Notes under the pieces: model-generated
What the model saw: the letters and a program-made list of their open reading frames with translations, nothing else
Database searches by the model: none
What the model was told of the DNA's origin: nothing
In this document: piece after piece, positions 15,302-21,849 of the stretch
Layout of the letters: every line of letters begins with the position of its first letter
Position numbering within the stretch: the first letter of the stretch is position 1
Position numbers and translations under genes: made by a program
Assembly (NCBI RefSeq): GCF_019049285.1
Contig: NZ_JAGMUL010000114.1
Location: 159,522 to 203,959, forward strand
From: Streptomyces sp. AC550_RSS872
Lineage (GTDB): Bacteria; Actinomycetota; Actinomycetes; Streptomycetales; Streptomycetaceae
Reading direction: 5' to 3'
DNA: 44,438 nt

Positions 15302-15985
15302 ATGTACACGGAGTGGGGGTCTCAGCTGGCTGGTGCTGTGCTGTGGAGGAAAACCCCTGATGGCACCGGCACCGGGCGGGTGCTGCCCGACGGGTGTATG
15401 GATCTGCTCTGGAACGACGGGCGGTTGCTCGTCGCCGGGCCCGACACGCGGGCGTACGTCACCGAGGGGGCGGCGAGGACCTGGGTGGGGCTGCGCTTCC
15501 GCCCGGGCACCGCGCCCGCCTTCCTCGGGACGCCGGCATACGAACTGCGCGACCGGCGTGTGGAGTTGACCGAGCTGTGGCCCGCGGCGGAGGTCCGTCG
15601 ACTACAAGGGCGTGTCGCGGCGGCCGCTGACCCCGCGGCGGTGCTCGAAGAGGTCGCACTGGAACGCGCGACCCCACCGGACCCCCTGCTGGACAGGCTG
15701 GTCGGGGCCCTCCACGCCGGGCGCCCGGTCGCCGCCACCGCCGACGAACTCGGCATCGGAGCACGCCAGTTGCACCGAAGGTCACTCGCCGCCTTCGGGT
15801 ACGGCCCCAAGACGCTCGCCCGGATCCTGCGGCTGCAACGAGCTCTCACGCTGGCCCGGGAGGGCGTGGGCTTCGCCGAGACCGCTGTCCGGACGGGGTT
15901 CGCCGATCAGGCTCATCTGGCCCGCGACGTCAAGGAGCTCGCGGGGCTGCCCCTCGGGGAGCTAGTGGGCAGGCGTGGCGGCTAG
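15302..15985 (+). CDS. AraC-type regulator with DUF6597-like N-terminal domain
   Basis: The 227-aa protein begins at a leaderless ATG (MYTEWGSQLAGAVLWRK). The N-terminal 110 residues (RVLPDGCMDLLWNDGRLLVAGPDTRAYV, WVGLRFRPGTAPAFLG) match the DUF6597 sensor often found in small AraC proteins. The C-terminal half holds the helix-turn-helix region VAATADELGIGARQLHRRSLAAFGYGPKTLARILRLQRAL and FAETAVRTGFADQAHLARDVKELAGLPLGEL. It converges on and overlaps by 24 bp the VOC gene, a pairing common in Streptomyces, so the VOC protein is a possible functional partner. Confidence 0.87.
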   Translation: MYTEWGSQLAGAVLWRKTPDGTGTGRVLPDGCMDLLWNDGRLLVAGPDTRAYVTEGAARTWVGLRFRPGTAPAFLGTPAYELRDRRVELTELWPAAEVRRLQGRVAAAADPAAVLEEVALERATPPDPLLDRLVGALHAGRPVAATADELGIGARQLHRRSLAAFGYGPKTLARILRLQRALTLAREGVGFAETAVRTGFADQAHLARDVKELAGLPLGELVGRRGG

Positions 15986-16369
15986 CGGCGCGAACAGGTC
16001 GACGCCGTTGCCGTCCGGGTCCTGCACGGATGCGTACCGCTGGCCCCAGAAGGCGTCCCACGGCTTGAGCTCGCCGTGGTAGCCGGCGCCGACCAGGTCC
16101 TCGTACACCGCGTCGACCTCCGTCGGGTCGTCGCAGCGCATCGCCAGGGAGTGACGGCCGCCACCGCTGGGCGGCTGCCACTGCGGGAGGAAGGACCGCA
16201 CCGTCTCCTCGGTGTCGAGCATCAGGCGTAGTCCGCCCGGGAGTTCGGCCTCGGTGTGGGGCTCGTGCTCGGCGCCGTCGGGGAACGCGAAGCCGAGGCG
16301 GCGGTAGAAGGCGACCGAGGCGGCCATGTCGGAGACGACGAGGCCGATGGCATCGAATCGTGGAGTCAT
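15962..16369 (-). CDS. VOC-family (glyoxalase/bleomycin-resistance-like) protein
   Basis: This 135-aa protein forms one complete pair of beta-alpha-beta-beta-beta units: FDAIGLVVSDMAASVAFYRRLGFAFPDG at the N-terminus and YASVQDPDGNGVDLFAPL at the C-terminus. The latter carries the usual Asp-Pro-(D)GN-(x)-(V/D)-L/F end with its acidic metal-ligand region. It may be a metal-dependent dioxygenase, isomerase or binding protein; the substrate is unknown. The start ATG 16369 follows a TAGGGT -10 hexamer by 6 nt and appears leaderless. Confidence 0.88.
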   Translation of the reverse strand: MTPRFDAIGLVVSDMAASVAFYRRLGFAFPDGAEHEPHTEAELPGGLRLMLDTEETVRSFLPQWQPPSGGGRHSLAMRCDDPTEVDAVYEDLVGAGYHGELKPWDAFWGQRYASVQDPDGNGVDLFAPLAATPAH

Positions 16370-16375
16370 GCGGCC

Positions 16376-16381
16376 ACCCTA
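16376..16381 (-). promoter_or_regulatory. Leaderless -10 element for the VOC gene
   Basis: On the minus strand TAGGGT is 6 nt upstream of ATG 16369. Confidence 0.5.
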
Positions 16382-16431
16382 GGCAGCCGGGCGGCGGCCG
16401 GTCTTGAAGGAATCGGACGCCTGCCGGACAC

Positions 16432-17064
16432 CTAGTGGAACGTGACCGGGCCACGCGGCGTGTCCACCGTGAACGAGATCCTCACCGGGCCGGGCGTGAG
16501 GTCCAGGTCCGTGCCGAGTGCCGACAGCAGGGGGCGGATCTCGTCCGGGGCGGGGGCGCTCGCGGACAGGGAGAGCAGGGGGGTGACCGGCAGACCGGAG
16601 GCGGTGGGGTGAATCGTGGCGCTCCAGTCGATGAGGAAGGGGACGGGGCCGGAGGGGTGGGCGTCGTCGCCGTCGGTGAGCCGCCACTCCAGCAGGGTGC
16701 CGTCGGGTCTGCGGCGGCTCATCGTCTGCGCCGCGCCGGGGTCGTACCCCTGGGCCCGGGCGGCCTCGATGGCCGAATCCAGGTCGGGCGGGCTGATCGC
16801 CCAGGTGACCGTGCGCGCGGCGGTGAGCCCGTCGACCTCGAAGGGGCGGGGCTGCCCGGGCGCGCACTGCTCGGGATCCGGGCCGATGATCTCCAGATAG
16901 CCGGCGCCGCCCAGTGACACGAGATGGTTGCGGGTGCCGAGCCCGATGTGCACGCCGCCCGGTGCGGGGGTCACGCCGGTGCGTCGGGCGAAGTCGGCGA
17001 CCGTCGCGGACAGGTCGGGGGTCGCGAGGACGAGATGGTCCAGGAGCGCGGGAATGGCGTTCAT
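16432..17064 (-). CDS. VOC-family protein, glyoxalase-like domain
   Basis: The 210-aa protein starts LLDHLVLATPDLSATVADFARRTGVTPAPGGVHIGLGTRNHLVSLG and continues GYLEIIGPDP, the pattern of the glyoxalase-like (PF13468-type) branch of the VOC superfamily. It is longer than a single VOC module: a second, degenerate half contains DIDSAI-like LDSAIEAARAQGYDPG and PFLIDWSATIHP. His10 and Glu58 are likely metal ligands in the first module. The start ATG 17064 follows a TAGCCT hexamer by 8 nt. The function is unknown; it may act on a small organic substrate. Confidence 0.82.
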   Translation of the reverse strand: MNAIPALLDHLVLATPDLSATVADFARRTGVTPAPGGVHIGLGTRNHLVSLGGAGYLEIIGPDPEQCAPGQPRPFEVDGLTAARTVTWAISPPDLDSAIEAARAQGYDPGAAQTMSRRRPDGTLLEWRLTDGDDAHPSGPVPFLIDWSATIHPTASGLPVTPLLSLSASAPAPDEIRPLLSALGTDLDLTPGPVRISFTVDTPRGPVTFH

Positions 17065-17072
17065 CGCAGCCG

Positions 17073-17078
17073 AGGCTA
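17073..17078 (-). promoter_or_regulatory. Leaderless -10 element for the second VOC gene
   Basis: On the minus strand TAGCCT lies 8 nt upstream of ATG 17064 and there is no Shine-Dalgarno. Confidence 0.45.
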
Positions 17079-17131
17079 CGCAGGGCGGCGCGCGATATGG
17101 AACACCTGTGCGCCGGACGGAGGGTGCCGGC

Positions 17132-18157
17132 TCACTCGTCGTAGACGAGGGTGCCGTCGTCGAGCAGCGTCGGATGGATCTTCATGGGGCCGTAGTCGTC
17201 CCTGTCCGAGGGGCGCGGGGTCTCCGGGCCGTCGGGGCCCATGCGGAGCAGGCGCTCGGTGCGGCAGATCCGGAAGACCCGGCCCTCCACACGGGCCTCG
17301 TCGGCGCGTTCGAGAGCCCGGAACTCCTCGGCCGCCTTGGCGTACACGGCTTTCTTCTCGTCGTCGAACCGGTACAGCATGGGCCACATCTCGCCCAGCG
17401 CGTCGTACAGCGCGCGCCGGGCGTCATGCGGGGTGGACTGGAGAGCGAGGGCCGGCTCCCAGCCGGTGCGTTCCCGCTCGACCACGCCGAAGCACGTGGG
17501 CAGCAGCACGATCCCCGGATGCGAGAGCGCCGCCCGTTCCGAGTCACGGCGTACCAGGGCGGGGAACCGCATGCCCTGGTACGCGAAGTCCCGCAGCGCC
17601 GCCCGCAGGGCGCCCGCCATCGGGCCGTCGCTCGTGGGATCCGGGTCCAGGACGAAGTCCAGGTCGGGGGAGGGGGAGTGGTCGGCGCGTGGATCCCAGG
17701 TCCGTTCGGCGGGCTCAGGGTCGGTGGGCCTGGGCGGCTCCAGCGCGTTCTGGTCGTCGCAGCGCGAGAACTCGTCCCCGCGCACGATCCGGTACCGCGC
17801 CCCGCACACCTCGACCTCGTTCACCGGCTCCCGGCTCAACACGTCCACGGCGGCGAGCAGTTCACGCCGTACGGCCGGATCGTCGGTGTCGTCCTTCGCG
17901 CGGAACCACAGACAGGTGTTCAGCGCGTCCCGGCACATCTGCGGCATGCCGTCCACGACCGGCTTCAACACCCGCCACTCGGGCCCCACCGCCGGATCCT
18001 GCACGGCGACCCCGAACACCGGCCCCCGCAGGGCGAACCCGGGATACAGCACAGAGGCCTCCACCGCGTCGGCCTCCCGCACCCAGGCGGCGGGGTCGTC
18101 GCGCCGGACCAACTCCTCGTGGAGCGCGTGGATCTGTCGCTGCCAGTCATGGTTCAT
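17132..18157 (-). CDS. Hypothetical protein, DUF5954-like
   Basis: This 341-aa protein is rich in acidic residues and has no signal peptide or membrane segment, so it should be cytoplasmic. Recognisable blocks are RIVRGDEFSRCDDQNALEPPRPTDPEP, the Asp-rich linker DHSPSPDLDFVLDPDPTSDGP, FPALVRRDSERAALSHPGIVLLPTCFGVVE, VFRICRTERLLRMGPDGPETPRPSD and the terminal PMKIHPTLLDDGTLVYDE. I associate this pattern with the actinobacterial DUF5954 family (from memory). No catalytic signature is evident. It is transcribed alone; the upstream spacer is packed with hairpins. Confidence 0.78.
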   Translation of the reverse strand: MNHDWQRQIHALHEELVRRDDPAAWVREADAVEASVLYPGFALRGPVFGVAVQDPAVGPEWRVLKPVVDGMPQMCRDALNTCLWFRAKDDTDDPAVRRELLAAVDVLSREPVNEVEVCGARYRIVRGDEFSRCDDQNALEPPRPTDPEPAERTWDPRADHSPSPDLDFVLDPDPTSDGPMAGALRAALRDFAYQGMRFPALVRRDSERAALSHPGIVLLPTCFGVVERERTGWEPALALQSTPHDARRALYDALGEMWPMLYRFDDEKKAVYAKAAEEFRALERADEARVEGRVFRICRTERLLRMGPDGPETPRPSDRDDYGPMKIHPTLLDDGTLVYDE

Positions 18158-18200
18158 GCACGCATTGTTGCGGGGCGTCGTCGGCCCGTGTGGGTGAACC

Positions 18201-18226
18201 GGTCCAACAACCAGGGTTGTTGGACC
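18201..18226. promoter_or_regulatory. Perfect 11-bp inverted repeat upstream of the DUF5954-like gene
   Basis: GGTCCAACAAC and GTTGTTGGACC flank a CAGG spacer, about 44 bp upstream of ATG 18157. It is AT-richer than its surroundings, which fits an operator better than a terminator, although as RNA it would form a strong hairpin. Confidence 0.45.
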
Positions 18227-18268
18227 CGCGAGCAGCCACGGCGCGCGCGGCGCTCGTCGCCCGCGGCA

Positions 18269-18352
18269 TCACCGTCGGTCGGCGAGGTCGGGGAGCTGCT
18301 TGTACAGCAGCTCCCCGACCATCTCGGCGGTGATCCCGATCTCGGTGGGGCA
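18269..18352 (-). pseudogene. Possible remnant of an aminoglycoside phosphotransferase-like N-terminus
   Basis: One minus-strand frame reads TEIGITAEMVGELLYKQLPD and then LADRR before a TGA. This resembles the first helix of aminoglycoside/choline kinase-like proteins (I-T-x-E-x-V-x-x-L-L-x-x-Q-L/F-P-x-L-A-D). No start, no G-loop and no catalytic part follow. The fragment also contains the 15-bp perfect hairpin at 18286-18320, which may be coincidental with the coding signal. Low confidence. Confidence 0.25.
18286..18320. terminator. 15-bp perfect hairpin in the spacer
   Basis: GGTCGGGGAGCTGCT (18286-18300) and AGCAGCTCCCCGACC (18306-18320) are fully complementary around a TGTAC loop. It is the strongest simple hairpin noticed in the window and lies between the ferritin-like and DUF5954-like genes, both read leftward. 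No U-run follows. Confidence 0.5.
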
Positions 18353-18368
18353 TGCGGAGCGACGGTGG

Positions 18369-18394
18369 GCCGGCGGCCGTTCACGGCCGCCGGC
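18369..18394 (-). terminator. 11-bp hairpin after the ferritin-like gene
   Basis: GCCGGCGGCCG and CGGCCGCCGGC enclose a TTCA loop, 7 nt downstream of the stop codon at 18401. The position and stability suit a Streptomyces-type terminator without a U-tract. Confidence 0.6.
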
Positions 18395-18400
18395 ACGGGG

Positions 18401-19558
18401 TCAGGAGGCCGGCAGCCGCCTGCGGAGCGCGCGGAACTGGGGGCCGTAGGTGCCGGGGACGTACAGGTTCGGGGTCTCCATCAGTTCCACGGCGGGCCGC
18501 TCCAGGCCGCGCATGGCGTGGATGGCCGCGCCCAGGGTGCGGTGGCCGCCGCCCGCCCAGGCCGCGTCGAGGGTGTCCAGCACGGTGCTGTAGGTGGCGT
18601 CGAAGTGGTGCAGGAGCTGCCGCACCCGGGCCGGCGGGTTGGGCCAGCCGCCGACGGGGATCGGGGCCATCGGGCGTACGTCGGGGAAGGGCACGGGCGC
18701 GCCGACGTACTGCCAGCCGTGTTCGGTGTGACGCAGCTCCCGGCCGTGGTAGATCTCGCCGAAGGCGTAGTAGTGCGCCGGGTGGTCGTCCTCGAAGGAA
18801 GCCGACGGTGAGCTGGTGGTGCCCTCGCCCTGCTCCATGATGATCGCGACGGCCTGCTCGACGTGGTCGAGGTTCTCGATCGGCGACAGGTCGTCGGAGA
18901 AGACGTACTGCGACAGCTGCCCCCGCGCCGACAGTTCCGGCCGCACCGTCCGGAACGCCCCCAGCAGCCCCTCGTAGAACTCGCCGACGGTGGGGGAGGC
19001 CTGCGCGCTGCGGACGAGCGACTCCTCGGGGGCCTCGATCGCCATCATCACATCGCGTACGTAGGCCTTGGTCAGGCCCGACAGGTAGACGGTCACGCCG
19101 GCCCGGACACCGCCGGGCAGCGGGCCGGGGTAGACGGGCGCGGCGGCCTTGATCTGCGGCCTTCCGCCCACCGCCACAAGCAGGTTGCAGACGATGCCCA
19201 GGTGGTACATCTCGTCGCCGACGATGCGCTGGATCAGTCTCGCGACCTCGGTGCGGCGGTCCTTGACGGACCACAGACCGCAGAAGTACGGCGGGATGGT
19301 GGCGAGTTCGAGTGCCACGGCTACCTGAAGGGCCGACCTGATCCAGTTGACCCCGCGGCTGTCCGCGGGAACGGCCAGCAGCCGTGCCACGGACCCGACG
19401 GCGGGCGCCGCGGCCACACCGCCCGTCGTCGGCCCGGCAGCCTGCGCGGGACCGGCGACCGCGACCACGGCCGGCGCGCCGCTCGCCAGCGCGGCCGACG
19501 CCAGGAAACTCCTGCGCCTGAACGGGGCAACCGCCTGACCGTCCGGATCTTCGCTCAT
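18401..19558 (-). CDS. Tat-exported ferritin-like domain protein (VioB/RebD-related fold)
   Basis: The 385-aa product starts at ATG 19558 (GAGAGG upstream) and has a twin-arginine signal RRRSFLAS (14-21) with cleavage near AQAA. The mature part contains LQVAVALELATIPPYFCGLWSVKD and EVARLIQRIVGDEMYHLGIVCNLLVAVGGRP, whose spaced Glu/His residues (ELATIP, DEMYH) are the metal ligands of the ferritin-like family found in VioB/RebD-type iminophenyl-pyruvate dimer synthases (PF12902). The later block HYYAFGEIYHGREL with EQGEGTTSS also belongs to this family. Here the domain stands alone and is exported folded, presumably with a di-iron or similar site. The natural substrate is unknown. Confidence 0.83.
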   Translation of the reverse strand: MSEDPDGQAVAPFRRRSFLASAALASGAPAVVAVAGPAQAAGPTTGGVAAAPAVGSVARLLAVPADSRGVNWIRSALQVAVALELATIPPYFCGLWSVKDRRTEVARLIQRIVGDEMYHLGIVCNLLVAVGGRPQIKAAAPVYPGPLPGGVRAGVTVYLSGLTKAYVRDVMMAIEAPEESLVRSAQASPTVGEFYEGLLGAFRTVRPELSARGQLSQYVFSDDLSPIENLDHVEQAVAIIMEQGEGTTSSPSASFEDDHPAHYYAFGEIYHGRELRHTEHGWQYVGAPVPFPDVRPMAPIPVGGWPNPPARVRQLLHHFDATYSTVLDTLDAAWAGGGHRTLGAAIHAMRGLERPAVELMETPNLYVPGTYGPQFRALRRRLPAS

Positions 19559-19748
19559 ACCCGTGCCTCTCGACTCTCGCCTCAGCTGATGGCCATGGCC
19601 CCGCCTCGGCTCGATGCCCCCGGGACCCTCGGACAGCTCGCGAAGCTAGCAACGATCACCGCCGCCACCAGGGCAGACGGGCCGGTCGGCGCATCAACCA
19701 CCCTGTCGGTCCAACGCGATCAGGGCCGGCGCCGCACGCCGGAACCGC

Positions 19749-20213
19749 TCAGTGAGCTCGGGTGCCGAGGGCGCTGTCACCGGTCTCGCGCACCGCGATG
19801 CGGGCGAGTTTCGTCAGCATCATGCCGTTGCGGATCCGGACGAGATAGTCGACGGGAAGCCCGTGCATCCGGATGCCGGGGCCGCGCAGGGCATGCCAGT
19901 CGAGAGTGAAGAGGGTGTTCTCGCCCCACGGGATCAGCCGCATGGCGATACGGGCCGCGCCGAAGGGATCCGCCTTCGCCTCCAGCTCCAGCCGGCGTTG
20001 CGGTTCGCAGATCCGCACGACGCAGGTGTCGTCGAGGACCAGCGGCCCGACCCCGACCCGGACCTGGAGACGGGCGCCCACGTCGGGCCAGTGCGGGTCC
20101 GCTTCGAGAACCTGCTGCGTTCCCGACACCCACTCCCCGTAGCGATGGCCTTCGGACAGCAGCCCCCAGACCTTCGACGGGGAGCTCAGGATCAGACGCC
20201 GGTTCCGGGCCAC
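19749..20213 (-). CDS. SRPBCC (polyketide cyclase/START-like) family protein
   Basis: This 154-aa protein has the helix-grip layout of SRPBCC proteins: RRLILSSPSKVWGLLSEGHRYGEWVSGTQQVLEADPHWPDVGARLQVRVGVGPL, followed by an antiparallel sheet (CVVRICEPQRRLELEAKADPFGAARIAMRLIPWGENTLFTLDWHALRG) and a long C-terminal helix ending KLARIAVRETG. It likely binds a hydrophobic ligand. The start is GTG 20213 with AAGGAG 8 nt upstream. An inverted-repeat element sits about 60 bp upstream and may have displaced or supplied its promoter. A much longer open frame through this gene is an artefact. Confidence 0.82.
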   Translation of the reverse strand: MARNRRLILSSPSKVWGLLSEGHRYGEWVSGTQQVLEADPHWPDVGARLQVRVGVGPLVLDDTCVVRICEPQRRLELEAKADPFGAARIAMRLIPWGENTLFTLDWHALRGPGIRMHGLPVDYLVRIRNGMMLTKLARIAVRETGDSALGTRAH

Positions 20214-20274
20214 AACGACCACTCCTTCCGGACGATCCCGACCTGCTCGACTCGCCGAACACGGCCCTTCGGCG

Positions 20275-20405
20275 CCAGGGGGTGTTGTGAAAGTCCCGCA
20301 CAGCACCCACGGCGCCCGGCACGCACCCTCGCCGCACCGGCTGCGACACCAGCCGCTGCCGCGGCGGGCGCGGGCACCGCACGTGACCATCACAACACCC
20401 CCTGG
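20275..20405. mobile_element. 131-bp MITE-like element with 16-bp perfect inverted ends
   Basis: CCAGGGGGTGTTGTGA at 20275-20290 is the exact reverse complement of 20390-20405. The interior (about 100 bp) has no gene. A GC dinucleotide may be the target duplication if the element is counted from CAGGGGG, but this is uncertain. It fills most of the spacer between the lacI stop and the SRPBCC start. It is different in sequence from the element at 13077. Confidence 0.65.
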
Positions 20406-20464
20406 CCGACCCGCGCACCCCCAGCGCCCGTAGCCGTGAACCGCCCGGCCAACCAGGTGAGGCT

Positions 20465-21517
20465 TCAGCGGGACAGCCCGCGTGGCGCGGCCGTGCTCGC
20501 CCGTTCCACCAAGCGCGTCGACAGCTCCGTCCGCGTGCTCTCCGGCCGCTCCCCCTCCATCATCCGCACCAGCAGCCGCAGCGCCGTCGCCGCCATCTCC
20601 GACAGCGGCTGACGCACCGTGGTCAGGGCCGGGGCGATCCAGCGGGCCTCCGGCAGATCGTCGAAGCCCACGACGCTCATGTCGTCCGGCACGCTCAGTC
20701 CCCGTTCCGCCAGCGCCTCGTAGACGCCGAGGGCCATCCGGTCCGAGCAGACGAAGACGGCGGTCGGCGGTTCGGGCAGCTCGAGGAGTTCCAGCATCCG
20801 GCGCCGGGCGACACCCTCGTCGAAGCTCGCGTGCCGCACGTAGTCGGGACGGTGCCGCACGCCGGCCGACGCGAGCGCCGAGCGGTACCCGGCGACCCGG
20901 GCGGTGCTGCACATCTTGCGCTGGTGACCGGCGATGACCGCGATCCGCTGATGGCCCAGCGCCAGCAGATGCTCGGTCGCGGTCACACCGCCGTGCCAGT
21001 TCGCCGCGCCCACCGACACCACGCCCGGCGGCGGCTCCAGTACCGGGTCGATCATCACGAACGGGATGCGGTGCTGCTCCAGCCAGGCGTACTGGGACGC
21101 CGTCAGCTCGGCCAGGTTGAACAGCACCCCGGACGAGCCGCGCGCGGTGAGCTTGTCCAGCCAGCCCCGCTCCGGGCGCCCGCCCCGGGTCCGGGTCAGC
21201 CCGGCCGAGACCACCACCTCGAGACCCGCGTCGTGTGCCGCCGCCTCCACACCGTGCAGCACCGCACCCGACCACGAGGTGTCCAGCGAATGCACGACCA
21301 GATCGACCAGCCCGGGGGTCTTCGCCGCGTCGAAGCGCGGTCTGCGGACATAGCCCAGCCGGTCCAGGGCCTCGGTGACCCGGCGGCGGGTCTCCGGGGC
21401 CACGTCCTCCCGGCCGTTGACCACCTTGGACGCGGTCGGCACGGACACCCCGGCCTCACGGGCCACGACGGCCAGGGTCGGTCCGGCGGTCACGCTCGCT
21501 CCGCCCGTACGGACCAT
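20465..21517 (-). CDS. LacI-family transcriptional regulator
   Basis: This 350-aa regulator has the N-terminal LacI helix-turn-helix and hinge helix (TLAVVAREAGVSVPTASKVVNGREDVAPETRRRVTEALDRLGY) and a periplasmic-binding-type effector domain from GLVDLVVHSLDTSWSG to the end. Family blocks present are FVMIDPV, VGAANWHGGVTATEHLLALGHQRIAVIAG, AVFVCSDRMALGVYEAL and SVVGFDDLPEARWIAPALTTVRQP. The start is ATG 21517 with GGAGAGG upstream. An AAGCGCTT palindrome in its own promoter suggests autoregulation. Related palindromes lie at the divergent promoters of the downstream polysaccharide genes, so it is probably their repressor, with a sugar released from the polymer as inducer (inference). Confidence 0.92.
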   Translation of the reverse strand: MVRTGGASVTAGPTLAVVAREAGVSVPTASKVVNGREDVAPETRRRVTEALDRLGYVRRPRFDAAKTPGLVDLVVHSLDTSWSGAVLHGVEAAAHDAGLEVVVSAGLTRTRGGRPERGWLDKLTARGSSGVLFNLAELTASQYAWLEQHRIPFVMIDPVLEPPPGVVSVGAANWHGGVTATEHLLALGHQRIAVIAGHQRKMCSTARVAGYRSALASAGVRHRPDYVRHASFDEGVARRRMLELLELPEPPTAVFVCSDRMALGVYEALAERGLSVPDDMSVVGFDDLPEARWIAPALTTVRQPLSEMAATALRLLVRMMEGERPESTRTELSTRLVERASTAAPRGLSR

Positions 21518-21579
21518 CGGGAACCACCTCTCCGGCCCGCCCGAGGGCCATGAAAAGTTTCGACCAGCGCGGAAACAGT

Positions 21580-21587
21580 AAGCGCTT
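21580..21587. promoter_or_regulatory. LacI-type operator in the lacI promoter
   Basis: The perfect palindrome AAGCGCTT lies within AGTAAGCGCTTCC, 63 bp upstream of the LacI start. A minus-strand TAGGGT hexamer directly abuts it, so binding would block transcription. Confidence 0.65.
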
Positions 21588-21655
21588 CCTACCCTAGGTT
21601 CGCCGCAATGAGTCCGGAAGAGGCCGGAGATCGCAGGTCTGCCAGGTCCGCGACT

Positions 21656-21669
21656 TTCGAAACTTCGAA
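21656..21669. promoter_or_regulatory. Paired TTCGAA operator candidate
   Basis: TTCGAA-AC-TTCGAA lies within the 332-bp divergent spacer between lacI and the carboxylesterase gene (21518-21849). A related half (AAGTTTCGA) is near the LacI start. TTTCGAAA-type elements are known LacI-family targets in Streptomyces xylan genes, so this may be a second operator class. Confidence 0.4.
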
Positions 21670-21766
21670 CGCGTCCCGGGCTACCAGCAGGTGAGGCGTC
21701 CCACTCGATGTACGCCAAGTAGCCGTGCACGCCCCGTAGCGGGGTACGCCGAACAGCCCTCACACC

Positions 21767-21827
21767 CGCTCGTGCACCGGAATATCGGGCCACAATGAGT
21801 TGCTCTGATCTTCACGGTGCACGAGCG
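21767..21827 (+). promoter_or_regulatory. mRNA hairpin candidate upstream of the carboxylesterase
   Basis: CGCTCGTGCACCG (21767-21779) pairs perfectly with CGGTGCACGAGCG (21815-21827). The pairing extends outward imperfectly, so CCCTCAC can cover GTGAGG of the GAGGAGG ribosome-binding region. The loop is 35 nt. A translational control structure is possible. Confidence 0.4.
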
Positions 21828-21849
21828 CGGTGAGGAGGCTGGTGGACGG

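Noticed and set aside
20465..21793. N-terminally extended 442-aa LacI
   Set aside because: The extra 92 residues cover the operator and promoter, while ATG 21517 has GGAGAGG and starts just before the helix-turn-helix.
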